Positions 49,086 to 58,400 of a DNA stretch of 64,000 nucleotides are shown here, piece after piece. The notes under the pieces are model-generated. The model was not told the origin of the DNA, did no database searches, and worked only from the letters and a program-made list of their open reading frames with translations. Position 1 is the first letter of the stretch, and the number at the start of each line of letters is the position of its first letter. A program made the position numbers and the translations under genes. This DNA comes from Marinicella marina (GTDB taxonomy: Bacteria > Pseudomonadota > Gammaproteobacteria > Xanthomonadales > Marinicellaceae), in assembly GCF_030065545.1 (NCBI RefSeq), contig NZ_JASJNC010000001.1:186001-250000 (forward strand), in the 5' to 3' direction.

Positions 49086-49131
49086 TAAAAACAACAAATG
49101 TCCGTTTATGCAGCTATGTGGTCACTGGGCC
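49086..49131. repeat. Right inverted repeat of the Tn3-family transposon
   Basis: It is the inverted copy of 39126-39171 (45 of 46 bases match), beginning 37 bp upstream of the tnpA start, and followed at once by the AAGAA duplication (49132-49136). Confidence 0.92.
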
Positions 49132-49136
49132 AAGAA

Positions 49137-49164
49137 GCAGTGAATCAAGTAACCCAACATGGTT
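49137..49164 (+). pseudogene. Continuation of the IS3 orfA remnant
   Basis: GCA-GTG-AAT-CAA-GTA-ACC-CAA-CAT-GGT continues the 39084-39125 frame as 'AVNQVTQHG', typical of IS3 OrfA. It is then cut by the small inverted-repeat element beginning at 49165. Confidence 0.7.
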
Positions 49165-49300
49165 TGTAATCCCCCCATTTTGAAATTGACAGCCTCACTG
49201 CTGTAAGCCATCAAACTCTTTTGTTAGCCATAAATGGCAACGAGTATGATGGCAACAGTAACTTTCTATTTTGAAGTCACTGCAAAATGGGGGATTACAG
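49165..49300. mobile_element. Small non-coding inverted-repeat element (MITE-like), about 135 bp
   Basis: The left end TGTAATCCCCCCATTTTG (49165) and right end CAAAATGGGGGATTACA (49283-49299) are inverted copies with one extra C. Both continue inward to GTCA/TGAC. GGTT flanks both sides (49161-49164 and 49301-49304), a possible target duplication. No gene fits inside. It could be a MITE or the fused ends of a deleted IS. Confidence 0.6.
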
Positions 49301-49496
49301 GGTTCCAGGTTTTATCTCACCTTTATTCTTAACTAACTCAGAGTGTTGAATGCCAATTTGATCTGAAACTATCACTTTTATCATCATATTTCTTCTAATT
49401 ATTTATTATAGTTATAAGTTTATGGGCCAAACTGAAGAAACCAAAAAAATAAAAAGATAATTGTTTGAAAATAAAACCAATATATGGAATTTTTTG

Positions 49497-51263
49497 TTAG
49501 TCATATTCATAATGTAGACTTGCTAACTCTAGTGTTGGGGTTTTATTTCTGCCATGTTCTGCGATTAAGTGTAAATTCTTACGTGCTCTAGAACCTATCA
49601 CATAGAGTAGTCTTTTTGCACTTTTAGATTTGTCGAGTTCATTAAAATGTGGCACTACATCATTCAAGATGCCAAATGCAATTACTGTATCGAATTCAGC
49701 CCCTTTTACTCCGTGAATTGTCGAGACTGTAATTCCTGATTTTTGGCGAAATACCCTTCGAAAAGTCTCAACATTACCAGCATAAGTATAACCTTCCCTA
49801 ATAAGCCTCTGAATTCTTTCATGTGAGCTGTCAAAAAAAGCATTTCTGTGTTCTACCAGAACATTATAATTTTCAATTTTTAAATTATATTTTTGAAAAA
49901 TCCTTACAAAAAATTCTTTCAAATACAATAAGCCATCTTTTTCATTAATATCAATTGAATTGACGAACCTAATAAATTGGCGAACTTTCCATGATTGAAC
50001 GACTACCCCAGCATCTTGAAAAAAAAGAATAATTTCCGTTGCCCACCTCATCCTTCTTACATACATCCTAGGTGATGAATTAGTAAGTATTAAGCGTGCG
50101 ACTTTATACCAAATATTTTCTGGGTCTCTTACAAACGGCGTTAATCCTGGTCCATTAAAATCGTGGTTAGGGACAATTGCTACCAATCGTCGAGTCAAAC
50201 TTGCAAGGTGAATCCACCATGGGCCAACGATACAAATTTCATTAGGAGATATTCCATAGTGATCAACATTCAAATCAATCAGCTGTTTTATTTCTTGTGC
50301 TAGGTTATCTTTATGAGTGTTTGTGTCAAAAGTTACTAAGCTATTATATGCTTTATGTTCTGCATAAGAAAAAATCTGGGATCCGTAAACTTTGAAGTTG
50401 CTAAAAAAATTCACAATCCGTTCTGAGTTTCGATAATTGCGAGTTAATTCTAATTGTTGAAAATCCAACTGAGCAAGTTTAGAAAGTTCATCTACACGGA
50501 TCGGATACCCTCCTAATGATGTAAAAATTGCTTGATTTGGGTCACCAACTACAAATGCATTCACTTGATTGTTGCCAGCGCTCCATATTGAAGCAAGAAT
50601 ATGATACATAATATTTTTTGTGTCTTGATATTCGTCTATAAGGATATAAGAGAAAATATTGCTCAATAACTTACTAATGGCAGGGTGCTGACTAATCAAC
50701 TGGTACGAATACCATAGAATTAGCTCGAAGTCTACTTGGCGATTATCACTTAATTGTTCGTGATAAGCATTTAAGGTTGCTATAACTTTATCTCTCTTAT
50801 AATTGGTGCATTTGATATTTTTTCCATTTGAATCGAAATAGTGTTCACAATCATAGTGAGTAATGGCTTTCTTACCAACCGTAATACAAAGCTCACTAAG
50901 CATTTTTTCAGTGTCATGTGAGTTAATAAGACGAAATCCAAATTTTAATTCTGAGTGATAAACCCCATATGGTTTAATAATCCACTCTAAACAAAATGAA
51001 TGTATAGTTCCAATCCATAGTTGAGTGGTATCAATGCCCATTGATTCAATGCGTTCATGAATTTCGTTTGCGGCTGCATTGGTATAGGTGATTGCAAGGA
51101 TTCGTTTTTTTAGTGAAGTGATTTTTGATAGTTCGTATGCAATTTTATATGTTAATGTTCTGGTTTTACCACTGCCAGGGCATGCAACTAAAAATACATT
51201 ATTGTCATTCTCAACGGCATCAATCTGGTCGTCATTAAGATCTTTATCAGTCCATAAATCCAT
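49497..51263 (-). CDS. gajB: UvrD/Rep-like helicase, Gabija GajB-like
   Basis: The 588-residue SF1 protein has a Q-motif-like start ('LNDDQIDAVEND'), Walker A 'VACPGSGKTRTL', Walker B 'ILIDEYQDTK', motif III 'VGDPNQAIF', motif IV-like 'RNYRNSERIV', motif V 'VSTIHGVKGAEFDTV' and motif VI-like 'LLYVIGSRARKNLHL'. It starts 3 bp after an OLD-family nuclease gene, the gene pair that defines Gabija. GajB is about 494 residues, so this is a longer variant. In Gabija the helicase is activated by DNA ends and works with GajA to degrade or nick phage DNA while nucleotide levels fall. Confidence 0.72.
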   Translation of the reverse strand: MDLWTDKDLNDDQIDAVENDNNVFLVACPGSGKTRTLTYKIAYELSKITSLKKRILAITYTNAAANEIHERIESMGIDTTQLWIGTIHSFCLEWIIKPYGVYHSELKFGFRLINSHDTEKMLSELCITVGKKAITHYDCEHYFDSNGKNIKCTNYKRDKVIATLNAYHEQLSDNRQVDFELILWYSYQLISQHPAISKLLSNIFSYILIDEYQDTKNIMYHILASIWSAGNNQVNAFVVGDPNQAIFTSLGGYPIRVDELSKLAQLDFQQLELTRNYRNSERIVNFFSNFKVYGSQIFSYAEHKAYNSLVTFDTNTHKDNLAQEIKQLIDLNVDHYGISPNEICIVGPWWIHLASLTRRLVAIVPNHDFNGPGLTPFVRDPENIWYKVARLILTNSSPRMYVRRMRWATEIILFFQDAGVVVQSWKVRQFIRFVNSIDINEKDGLLYLKEFFVRIFQKYNLKIENYNVLVEHRNAFFDSSHERIQRLIREGYTYAGNVETFRRVFRQKSGITVSTIHGVKGAEFDTVIAFGILNDVVPHFNELDKSKSAKRLLYVIGSRARKNLHLIAEHGRNKTPTLELASLHYEYD

Positions 51264-51266
51264 GAT

Positions 51267-53471
51267 CTATAGCGCGACCAAAACGTATGTAAAAAGATCA
51301 TCTGGGAAGTGTTTGCAAAAACTGTTTTTCAGGTCATTAATTTGACAGCTATCAGATTCGTAGTTCACAATTACTTCATACAAAGATTCAATGGCCTTTT
51401 TTCTCGCCTCAAGGTATGTTTTCCATTTTTCATACCAGACGTCATCTTCACCAGTAGTTTCATCAACATGTTTTTTATCTGATTTATAGTCATTAAGAAA
51501 AAAGTTAAACCGAAACTTGATGATCCGAAAAACTATTCTTTCGTCATTCATAGATGAGGCTGAAAAAACTGCATCTAAGATATATCGAGGTATTTTAAAG
51601 TTTGAATCGAGTGAATTGGCCAGTAATATAGCGAACCAACCTTTGCCACAACTTTTGGCCATAGTCAGCGCACGTCTGCCTGAATTTTCTATATTTTGAC
51701 TAGCAAGCTGTTTTTTTGCTTTTTTTATTGTGGCCGAATCAGAGTATACCTCATTCAAAATATCTTCAAAATAATTCGCATTTCCTTCAAGAATTAAGTC
51801 CACCTCCAAAGTATGTTTGGCGTAATGAGCAAAAAGCCAGTCACTTGAGTTACAAAGTTTATCTAATGCAACTTTTCGTCTCTGGCCTGATTTTGCAGAG
51901 CCACGAGCTTTCCTTTTTCTTTTATTAACGAAGTCTGAGTCAGCATCTAATTTTGTTGTATCAAAAAAAGCCGAATCATGGTCTGTGATTATGCTACAAC
52001 GTTTTCTTATTCGTTGTTGATGAAAAAGCTGTGCAACATTTTCAAAGCCCGTGCTGCCAATATTAATTAAACTGATTCCTAGCTCATCTAAGCTAATACC
52101 AAGTACTTTTTTAAACATAGATGGAATAAGAATTTCCTCGGAATCGCCTTCAACCAACACTACACTCTTTGCGAATAATAAGTTACTCCTTACTGCATCC
52201 AAGTAACGCTGGACTTTATTTATTTGACTTGGGCTGAGTCCAGTTGTTGGTTGAAAGGCTTCAAATGCATTGTCAACTTTACCAATTATATTAATTTGTT
52301 CAACATTACTGGATTCAGAAATGTGGGGTGAATGAGTGGAATAAATAATTTGGGTATTTTCAAACTGAACTTTATCAAATAATGTTTTTTGAATATGAGT
52401 ATGGATATGAGCTTCTGGTTCTTCAATCAAAAGGAAATTAGCTATAGTTTCGCGGTTATGTTGATATTTAAACTCAAGTAGTTTAAGTGTAAGGTAGATC
52501 ATATTTGCACCTCCCAAACTCATCTCGCTAATATTCCCCTCATAACCGTCGTCTGATTCAGACACAAAAAGCTTCAAGGATTGAAAAAGCTGTTCCGCTT
52601 TGGTTGATAAGTCTGATTTTATTGATAAAGAATTAGGCGCATAAGTATCACCTAAGGTATCACTCAAAGTAAGTTCAATATCATCGCGAACATTAACCAC
52701 ATCTTCGTATTCTTCAATTGATGTATTTAGCTGTGCAACCTGGTCAATAATAGATTTAAAGTTTTGGTCATCAATTTCCCCGCTTTTATTTTTAAGCAGA
52801 GTATATAGGGGATTGTTTCTGTTTCCTCGAAAATCAGATACAACATCTCTCAATGCCTGAATGAATGTAAATGAGAGTTCTCTTGGCATATACAATGCTT
52901 GAGGTACGCGACCACCAATTTCACTTAAGTCCAACTCATCAGGGAATATAACATTTTCAAAATCACCCACTATTGACTTATATGATTCTGGGTCGTTGAA
53001 ATCGATACTACTTTTGCCTGTTAAGATGGTCTCGTAGTCATCTATTGAAATTTTTTCTAGTATGTTATTTAGACCAAAATTGTCATCAGGGAGTAATAAT
53101 GAAAGTTCATTTCGAATTATAGAATTAGGTCGAAAAATTAAATTATAGCTAGCTTTACCAACAGATTGGATGTCACCAGTGCCGTGCAAAAATAGCGCTT
53201 GAATTGCTTCATCCTGCGAAACTTCTTGGAATTCTATGCTTATTATTATCCAGTGGCCTTGCCATTTGCCGATTCCTCGAAAAAAGTCGTTTTCATTTAG
53301 GCGTATTGCGGAACGCCGCATCGTCTCATCTAGTAAAAGCCTAATCCCTCTAAAAAGATTAGTTTTACCCGAACCATTTTCACCAATAATAGTATTAACG
53401 CCTTTGTCGAATAAAAACTTAGCATTCGAAAAATTACGATAATTAATTAAACTAACTTTGGATATATGCAT
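51267..53471 (-). CDS. gajA: OLD-family ATP-dependent nuclease with TOPRIM domain, Gabija GajA-like
   Basis: The 734-residue protein has an ABC-type ATPase domain split around a helical insert: Walker A 'TIIGENGSGKTNLF' (Lys36), signature-like 'EMSLGGANMIYLTL' and Walker B 'LLIEEPEAHIHTHIQ'. A TOPRIM nuclease follows: 'VVLVEGDSEEILIPSMF' with its catalytic Glu, then 'IITDHDSAFFD'. A C-terminal domain of about 200 residues is extra compared with GajA (578 residues), so another OLD/UvrD system cannot be excluded. GajA senses nucleotide depletion and nicks DNA at specific sites. Upstream sequence to 53921 should contain the promoter. Confidence 0.72.
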   Translation of the reverse strand: MHISKVSLINYRNFSNAKFLFDKGVNTIIGENGSGKTNLFRGIRLLLDETMRRSAIRLNENDFFRGIGKWQGHWIIISIEFQEVSQDEAIQALFLHGTGDIQSVGKASYNLIFRPNSIIRNELSLLLPDDNFGLNNILEKISIDDYETILTGKSSIDFNDPESYKSIVGDFENVIFPDELDLSEIGGRVPQALYMPRELSFTFIQALRDVVSDFRGNRNNPLYTLLKNKSGEIDDQNFKSIIDQVAQLNTSIEEYEDVVNVRDDIELTLSDTLGDTYAPNSLSIKSDLSTKAEQLFQSLKLFVSESDDGYEGNISEMSLGGANMIYLTLKLLEFKYQHNRETIANFLLIEEPEAHIHTHIQKTLFDKVQFENTQIIYSTHSPHISESSNVEQINIIGKVDNAFEAFQPTTGLSPSQINKVQRYLDAVRSNLLFAKSVVLVEGDSEEILIPSMFKKVLGISLDELGISLINIGSTGFENVAQLFHQQRIRKRCSIITDHDSAFFDTTKLDADSDFVNKRKRKARGSAKSGQRRKVALDKLCNSSDWLFAHYAKHTLEVDLILEGNANYFEDILNEVYSDSATIKKAKKQLASQNIENSGRRALTMAKSCGKGWFAILLANSLDSNFKIPRYILDAVFSASSMNDERIVFRIIKFRFNFFLNDYKSDKKHVDETTGEDDVWYEKWKTYLEARKKAIESLYEVIVNYESDSCQINDLKNSFCKHFPDDLFTYVLVAL

Positions 53472-53921
53472 TTATTTTCCCTTAATTTAAAACAATTTTT
53501 AACCTTGCACACATAAATTACTATTTCAAAGCCTACATCTTTTGTCAATAAAAATAGATTTTCTCCGTACATTTTTTGACATGCTAAACAGTTAGAAGTA
53601 CTCTAAAAGCAAGTTATATGCTTTTTAAAAAAACAATTATTCGCAAAGAAAGACCATACGTGGTTTTCTGCTAACTGAATTTTTTAACTAACAATATGAC
53701 CTTTCCTCCAAAAACAGAACCATGACAAGGATGTACGTTGTAATACTTTATTGACAATCATTTCAGAATTCTACTCTATTGATATCACTCAAGTTTCATC
53801 ATAATTGACCCCATCAATCAGTGGACACGACAAGAACCGTCAGGCAATCGAACTCTTACCATTTCAACCGCCGATAAGAACCGTCAGGGTCCACTGCTTG
53901 ACTACATTGAGGGTGAATATC
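53472..53921. other. Divergent non-coding region between the Gabija-like pair and the plus-strand cluster
   Basis: About 450 bp, AT-rich to 53800. It ends with an ordered repeat structure (53819-53896, listed separately). No convincing gene is present; the frame from 53805 through the repeats is better explained by the start at 53922. Confidence 0.5.
53819..53896. repeat. Direct repeats inside an inverted repeat, possible operator or IS scar
   Basis: CAGTGGAC (53819) and GTCCACTG (53889) are inverted copies. Between them AAGAACCGTCAGG occurs twice, at 53832-53844 and 53876-53888, 44 bp apart. The array lies 26 bp before the gene at 53922. Two copies at one place do not make a CRISPR array. 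It may be a regulator binding site or a remnant of a mobile element. Confidence 0.55.
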
Positions 53922-54140
53922 ATGAAAGTGAATGCAGTTAATGAAATACGGAAAAACAGGTTAGCAAGAAAAGCACAAGTTGATTCTGGCTTACATCAAG
54001 AAATCAAATTATTGAGGGAGAAAATTGTCAGAGAATCATTCTCTCCAAATTTTGACTCTAAACGTCATCAGTCGTTAATGGATAAACTTGCTAAACTAAA
54101 AAAGGAGCATAGAAAATTAGCTTTGCAACAAAATGTATAA
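53922..54140 (+). CDS. Small basic helical protein of unknown function
   Basis: The 72-residue product begins MKVNAVNEIRKNRLARKA with GAGGG ahead of its ATG. It is Lys/Arg-rich and wholly helical in pattern ('LAKLKKEHRKLALQQ'), suggesting a short coiled coil or DNA-associated protein. It is the first gene of the plus-strand cluster and immediately follows the repeat array, so a regulatory role is possible. No family is recognised. Confidence 0.55.
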   Translation: MKVNAVNEIRKNRLARKAQVDSGLHQEIKLLREKIVRESFSPNFDSKRHQSLMDKLAKLKKEHRKLALQQNV

Positions 54141-54252
54141 AAAAACTTGTTTTATTGCTCTGAATTGTCTATTTTAATTAGTGTGTGTGTAAAGGTAGCA
54201 TTGATGTTTGAGTATATCAATGCCTGTTTTTTGCGGAAGTAGGAAGGGGAAA

Positions 54253-55365
54253 ATGGCCTTTTATCATACATTAAAGTCATACGATGACAACAATGAACAG
54301 GGTGTTGATTATCCAAATAAACAGTCTTGGATTTCTAGTCGGCTTCTTACTCTTAGACACGATTTATATCACCAAATAGAAAAACACCGTGAACCCAATT
54401 CTTTAATTATTGGTTCTTGGAATATTCGTGCTTTTGATGATGGCATGCCACGTTTGGATGAAAGTTATCACTATATTGCTGAAATTATTGATCACTTTGA
54501 TATTTGTGCTTTACAGGAGATCAAGTCTGATCTGGCACCATTAAGAAAGCTAATTAGGTTCCTAGGACCTAATTGGGACTACTTTGTTAATGATGTTTCA
54601 ACGCATAAAGGAGGCAATAAGGAACGCTCGGCTTTTGTCTTCAATAAAAATAAGGTCTTCTTCCGAAACCTCATTGGAGAGGTCGTTCTGTCATCAGATG
54701 AACTCATTGCAGGTGAGCAAGTTGCACGAACTCCATTTTTTGCGTCCTTCCAAGCCCATTGGTTTAAATTCTCTCTTTGTTCTGCCCATATCATATTTGG
54801 AGATGATTTAAATTTACGCGCGCATGAGATAAAAGCTATAGCTAAGTCACTTATTAAACGAGCTAAGAAAGAGGATCAAGTACATATTTTTCTTGGGGAT
54901 ATGAACATTGAGAAAAAAGACGACTACATCATGGAGGCTTTGAAGTCTACCAAGATGGTGGTGCCAGACTTTGGACCTACAAACATGTCTGGTAATCGTT
55001 GGTATGACCAAATGGCATTTACTCAAAAGGGTAAAGCTGGCAATAAAACCAGATTACTGAGACATGGCAAATTTGATTGGCGTCATGCTGTTTTTGGCCC
55101 ACACCCAGATCCCAGTAATTTTCCATCATTGCCTCTGTCAGTTTTAGATTCTGCAAACGGTAAAAGCAGGCTAACTAAACAACAACTACTTGATCATTAT
55201 GAACCTGTAGTCAATAAACTGAGGGTTAATTATGGCAAGAATGCATATGCTGATTTTAGCAAATCATATAAAACATGGACAACTTATGAGATGTCAGATC
55301 ACTTACCTATCTGGATGGAATTAGAAATCGACTATTCTGATGATTACCTAAGTAAATATTTATAG
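54253..55365 (+). CDS. Endonuclease/exonuclease/phosphatase (EEP, DNase I-like) family protein
   Basis: From ATG 54253, preceded by a strong GGAAGGGG site, the protein has 370 residues. The EEP fold motifs are visible: Asn57 in 'IGSWNIRAFDDG', Glu89 in 'ICALQEIKSD', 'RSAFVFN', the GDxN pair in 'FLGDMNIEK', and the terminal 'SDHLPIWMELE'. EEP proteins cut DNA, RNA, or phosphoester bonds in lipids and nucleotides. It has no signal peptide, so a cytoplasmic nuclease is most likely. It stands 50 bp before the large fusion gene, so it may be part of the same operon or an independent unit. A start at 54208 is possible but less supported. Confidence 0.8.
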   Translation: MAFYHTLKSYDDNNEQGVDYPNKQSWISSRLLTLRHDLYHQIEKHREPNSLIIGSWNIRAFDDGMPRLDESYHYIAEIIDHFDICALQEIKSDLAPLRKLIRFLGPNWDYFVNDVSTHKGGNKERSAFVFNKNKVFFRNLIGEVVLSSDELIAGEQVARTPFFASFQAHWFKFSLCSAHIIFGDDLNLRAHEIKAIAKSLIKRAKKEDQVHIFLGDMNIEKKDDYIMEALKSTKMVVPDFGPTNMSGNRWYDQMAFTQKGKAGNKTRLLRHGKFDWRHAVFGPHPDPSNFPSLPLSVLDSANGKSRLTKQQLLDHYEPVVNKLRVNYGKNAYADFSKSYKTWTTYEMSDHLPIWMELEIDYSDDYLSKYL

Positions 55366-55415
55366 TGGACTAATAATTTTGCAGGTTATTAAAAAAAATC
55401 AATAGGGGAAATATT

Positions 55416-58400
55416 ATGGCTACAAGTTATATGGAATCGTTCCATCCAAAACATATTGAGGAAAATTGTGACGCAAATGTCGTGTTTATTCATGGTCTTG
55501 ATGGGCATCATGTAAATACATGGAAGAATAATCCGTCTGATCAAAGTATGTGGTTTGATTGGCTTATCGATGATTTTAAAAACCTCGGGGTTTGGTCAGT
55601 TTCATATAATTCAAAGTCATCTAGATGGTTTGGTAATGAACCAATGCCATTGAATGAAAGAGCAATAAATATATCGGAGTGGATGAATAATAATAACATC
55701 TATGACAAACCCTTTATTCTCATTTGTCATAGCTTAGGTGGATTAATTGCAAAAGAACTTTTAAGAATGGCAAACGATGGAAGATTAAGTAACCCTAAAA
55801 TAATTTCAAGTTTAAAAGGCATAATCTTTCTCGCAACCCCTCATTTAGGATCTGGAGTTGCAGATTTAGTTGCTAACTATAAGATACTCAGGTCTACTAA
55901 CTTAACACAGCAGTTACAACAGGATTCAGCCCTTTTGACAAGCTTAAACGAGTGGTTTAGAGTCAAAATTATTAAGAACGAATTTTCTTGTTTAAGTTTT
56001 TATGAAACCATGAAAACAAAAGGTGTCAGACTAGTTGTAGATCGGATATCCTCAGATTTAAAAATTCCTGACAAGCCATCAATTCCAGTTGATGAAGATC
56101 ACATTTCTATTTGTAAACCGCCAAATAAAACAGCATTGGTATACCAATCTTGTAGCAATTTTATAAGAAATAAACTAGATATTAATGAATCAAAAAACAA
56201 AAGAAATTCTAATGACATAGAAAGATATAGTAAAGGGATGCACATTAATACAAAGCTATACAACCAGCTTGAAAATAATGGAATGCCACAATTTTCAAAA
56301 ATGATCAAATTTTGCTCTCAAATTAGAGATAGTAATTTTGCCACTTCGTTTGAAGAAATTGCCCCTAAAATTATAAACTCAGAAGAAAACCTTTTAATAA
56401 TAGTTGAAGGTAAAAGCGGAACCGGCAAAACAGCTTTATGCCACGGACTCTTTTATCACTTAGAAGAAATATCTAAAGGTTCAAACTTTTCTATTTTTTA
56501 TTTTAACTTATCACGCTTTTTTCAAAAATGTATATCACCGCTTGCATCAGAAAGTAACTACTCAATTGATCAGTTTAAAGATGATTTCAACAGTTTTATT
56601 AAATCAATTACAAATGATGATGTATTTATTTTGGATGAAATTGATGATAACACTATTTATGGCCCAAATGATTTAGAGCCGTATAAAAAACTAATAATAG
56701 ATGGCTTTAAGGCTGCAGCTTGTAAAACAAAAATAGTTTCTTCTCAGAATATAAAAAAACACAATTTAGCGCACGAGGGTCCTAAAATATATTTATCTAC
56801 TAAATCTATTGCTAATGACGATAATCTTATTTCAGAGTTTTTAAAGGAATATGTTAGTTTCAATTACTCAAATACAAAAAACTATGAGATTCTTTCCAAA
56901 GCATTAAAAAACTTTAAATTCAGAGAAGTTGATTTCTTTACGTTATCCATCCTTGAGAAAAGTATTGATAAGATTGAAGATTCAATTAAAACAAATGAAC
57001 TAATAAATGAATCATTAGAATATCTCGTGTTGCGAAAATATGGCAGAGACAAAGACCCTATTAAAATCATTCAAGAGGCTTCCAAATCAACATTTCATCA
57101 TTTTTACCCGAATCAACTAAATTCAAATAATAAAATTCCAGAGGTGCCAACTGTTTTTAAAGGAAATAGCTTAATCGAAGATTACTTAATTGCCCATTAT
57201 GTTGTTAGTTGCATACTTAGTTTCAAAGTGAAACAAGACATCGAATGTTTTAGCGTTGTTCATTCAGATGGGGTAAATAGATTTATCAAAGAACTAATAA
57301 ACGTTAATAAAAGTACCCAAGAAAAAACTTTAAACCATCTAAAACAGATTTATCAAAATTTTCAAGAGGTAATTAAAACTGAAGAAAATAATATTGAGAT
57401 TTATAAAACCTCAATTCGTGGAATGACACATGCATGCTATCTACTCGGAAGATTTTCAGATGATTCGATACGTGAAAATGCCAAAGAATTTTTATTGATA
57501 GAAAAGGAATACTATCAAGATTCATATAAAAATGGATATTTAAAGAATGCAATAGCACCAGATGATGTGGGATTATTAATCAGAACAATTTTCATTAGCT
57601 TAGCTTATCTTGGAGATGATACTGCAGCCAACGAATATGTAGAAAGATTGCTTGCCGATCAGTATGAGGATGACTTAAACAGAGGTTTTCATTTAGAGTA
57701 TTACGGTGATATAGATAACCATGGTTCTTCAATAGTTAATCACAAAGATAATCTGTGTGATTGTGAGAAAACATTTAATCACATTGCAAAGAAAATAAAG
57801 AACCATGAATCAAGAAATTCCAAAACTTTAATTGAAATTGAAGTTTTGACTCTTCTTAGCCTAGTTCAAAAAAGATATGTCTCTAAAGGTATAACAGCAT
57901 ATAACGATAGAACTATTGAATTGCTTGATTTAATTTCAAAAAAAGATGTTTTACTAACATCTAATCGAAAGTTACAAGCTTACTGCGAACTCATTAAAGA
58001 ATGCATACTCGATACAAATTTTTCACTATGTAATTATTTAAGCCAGCTTTTTGAACTTAAAAAACTAGATAGAGCTGGTTGGATAAGGATGGGTGTGAAT
58101 GAAAAAATAGATAGAGTTGAATCGGTAGCTGAACATACTTTTTCAACTTTTTTAATTACTTCTCTATTCTTAAACGAAAACCATGATCAATCAGATGAAA
58201 AATTTGATAGAAGTAAGGTCATAAATCTTCTTCTTCATCATGATCTCGCAGAATCAATTGTGGGTGACATCATAAATAAAAATGAAGCTGACCTTAAGAG
58301 TGAAGAAAATGCCATTGCTAAAATTTCGCTATATGGAACATTTCCAGGAATATCTAATTTATCTTTTTTTTATGACTTGTGGAAAGAGTTTGAGGATAAG

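Larger units (their letters stand above)
39126..49131. mobile_element. Tn3-family transposon (10,006 bp) carrying a restriction-modification cluster
   Basis: Inverted repeats of 46 bp with one mismatch (39126-39171 and 49086-49131, beginning GGCCCAGTGACCACATA) bound the segment. The 5-bp duplication AAGAA flanks it (39121-39125 and 49132-49136), as expected of Tn3-family transposition. It contains tnpA reading inward from the right end, a serine recombinase, a likely res site between them, and methyltransferase, helicase and GIY-YIG nuclease genes. All genes are on the minus strand. Removing it rejoins an IS3-type orfA frame. Confidence 0.93.

Noticed and set aside
53832-53888. Two AAGAACCGTCAGG copies as a short CRISPR array
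   Set aside because: Only two 13-bp copies, enclosed in an inverted repeat, with no further units and no cas genes in the window.
53805-53921. Longer N-terminus for the 53922 gene (start at 53805)
   Set aside because: The added part crosses the repeat array and has no coding character; a ribosome site precedes 53922.
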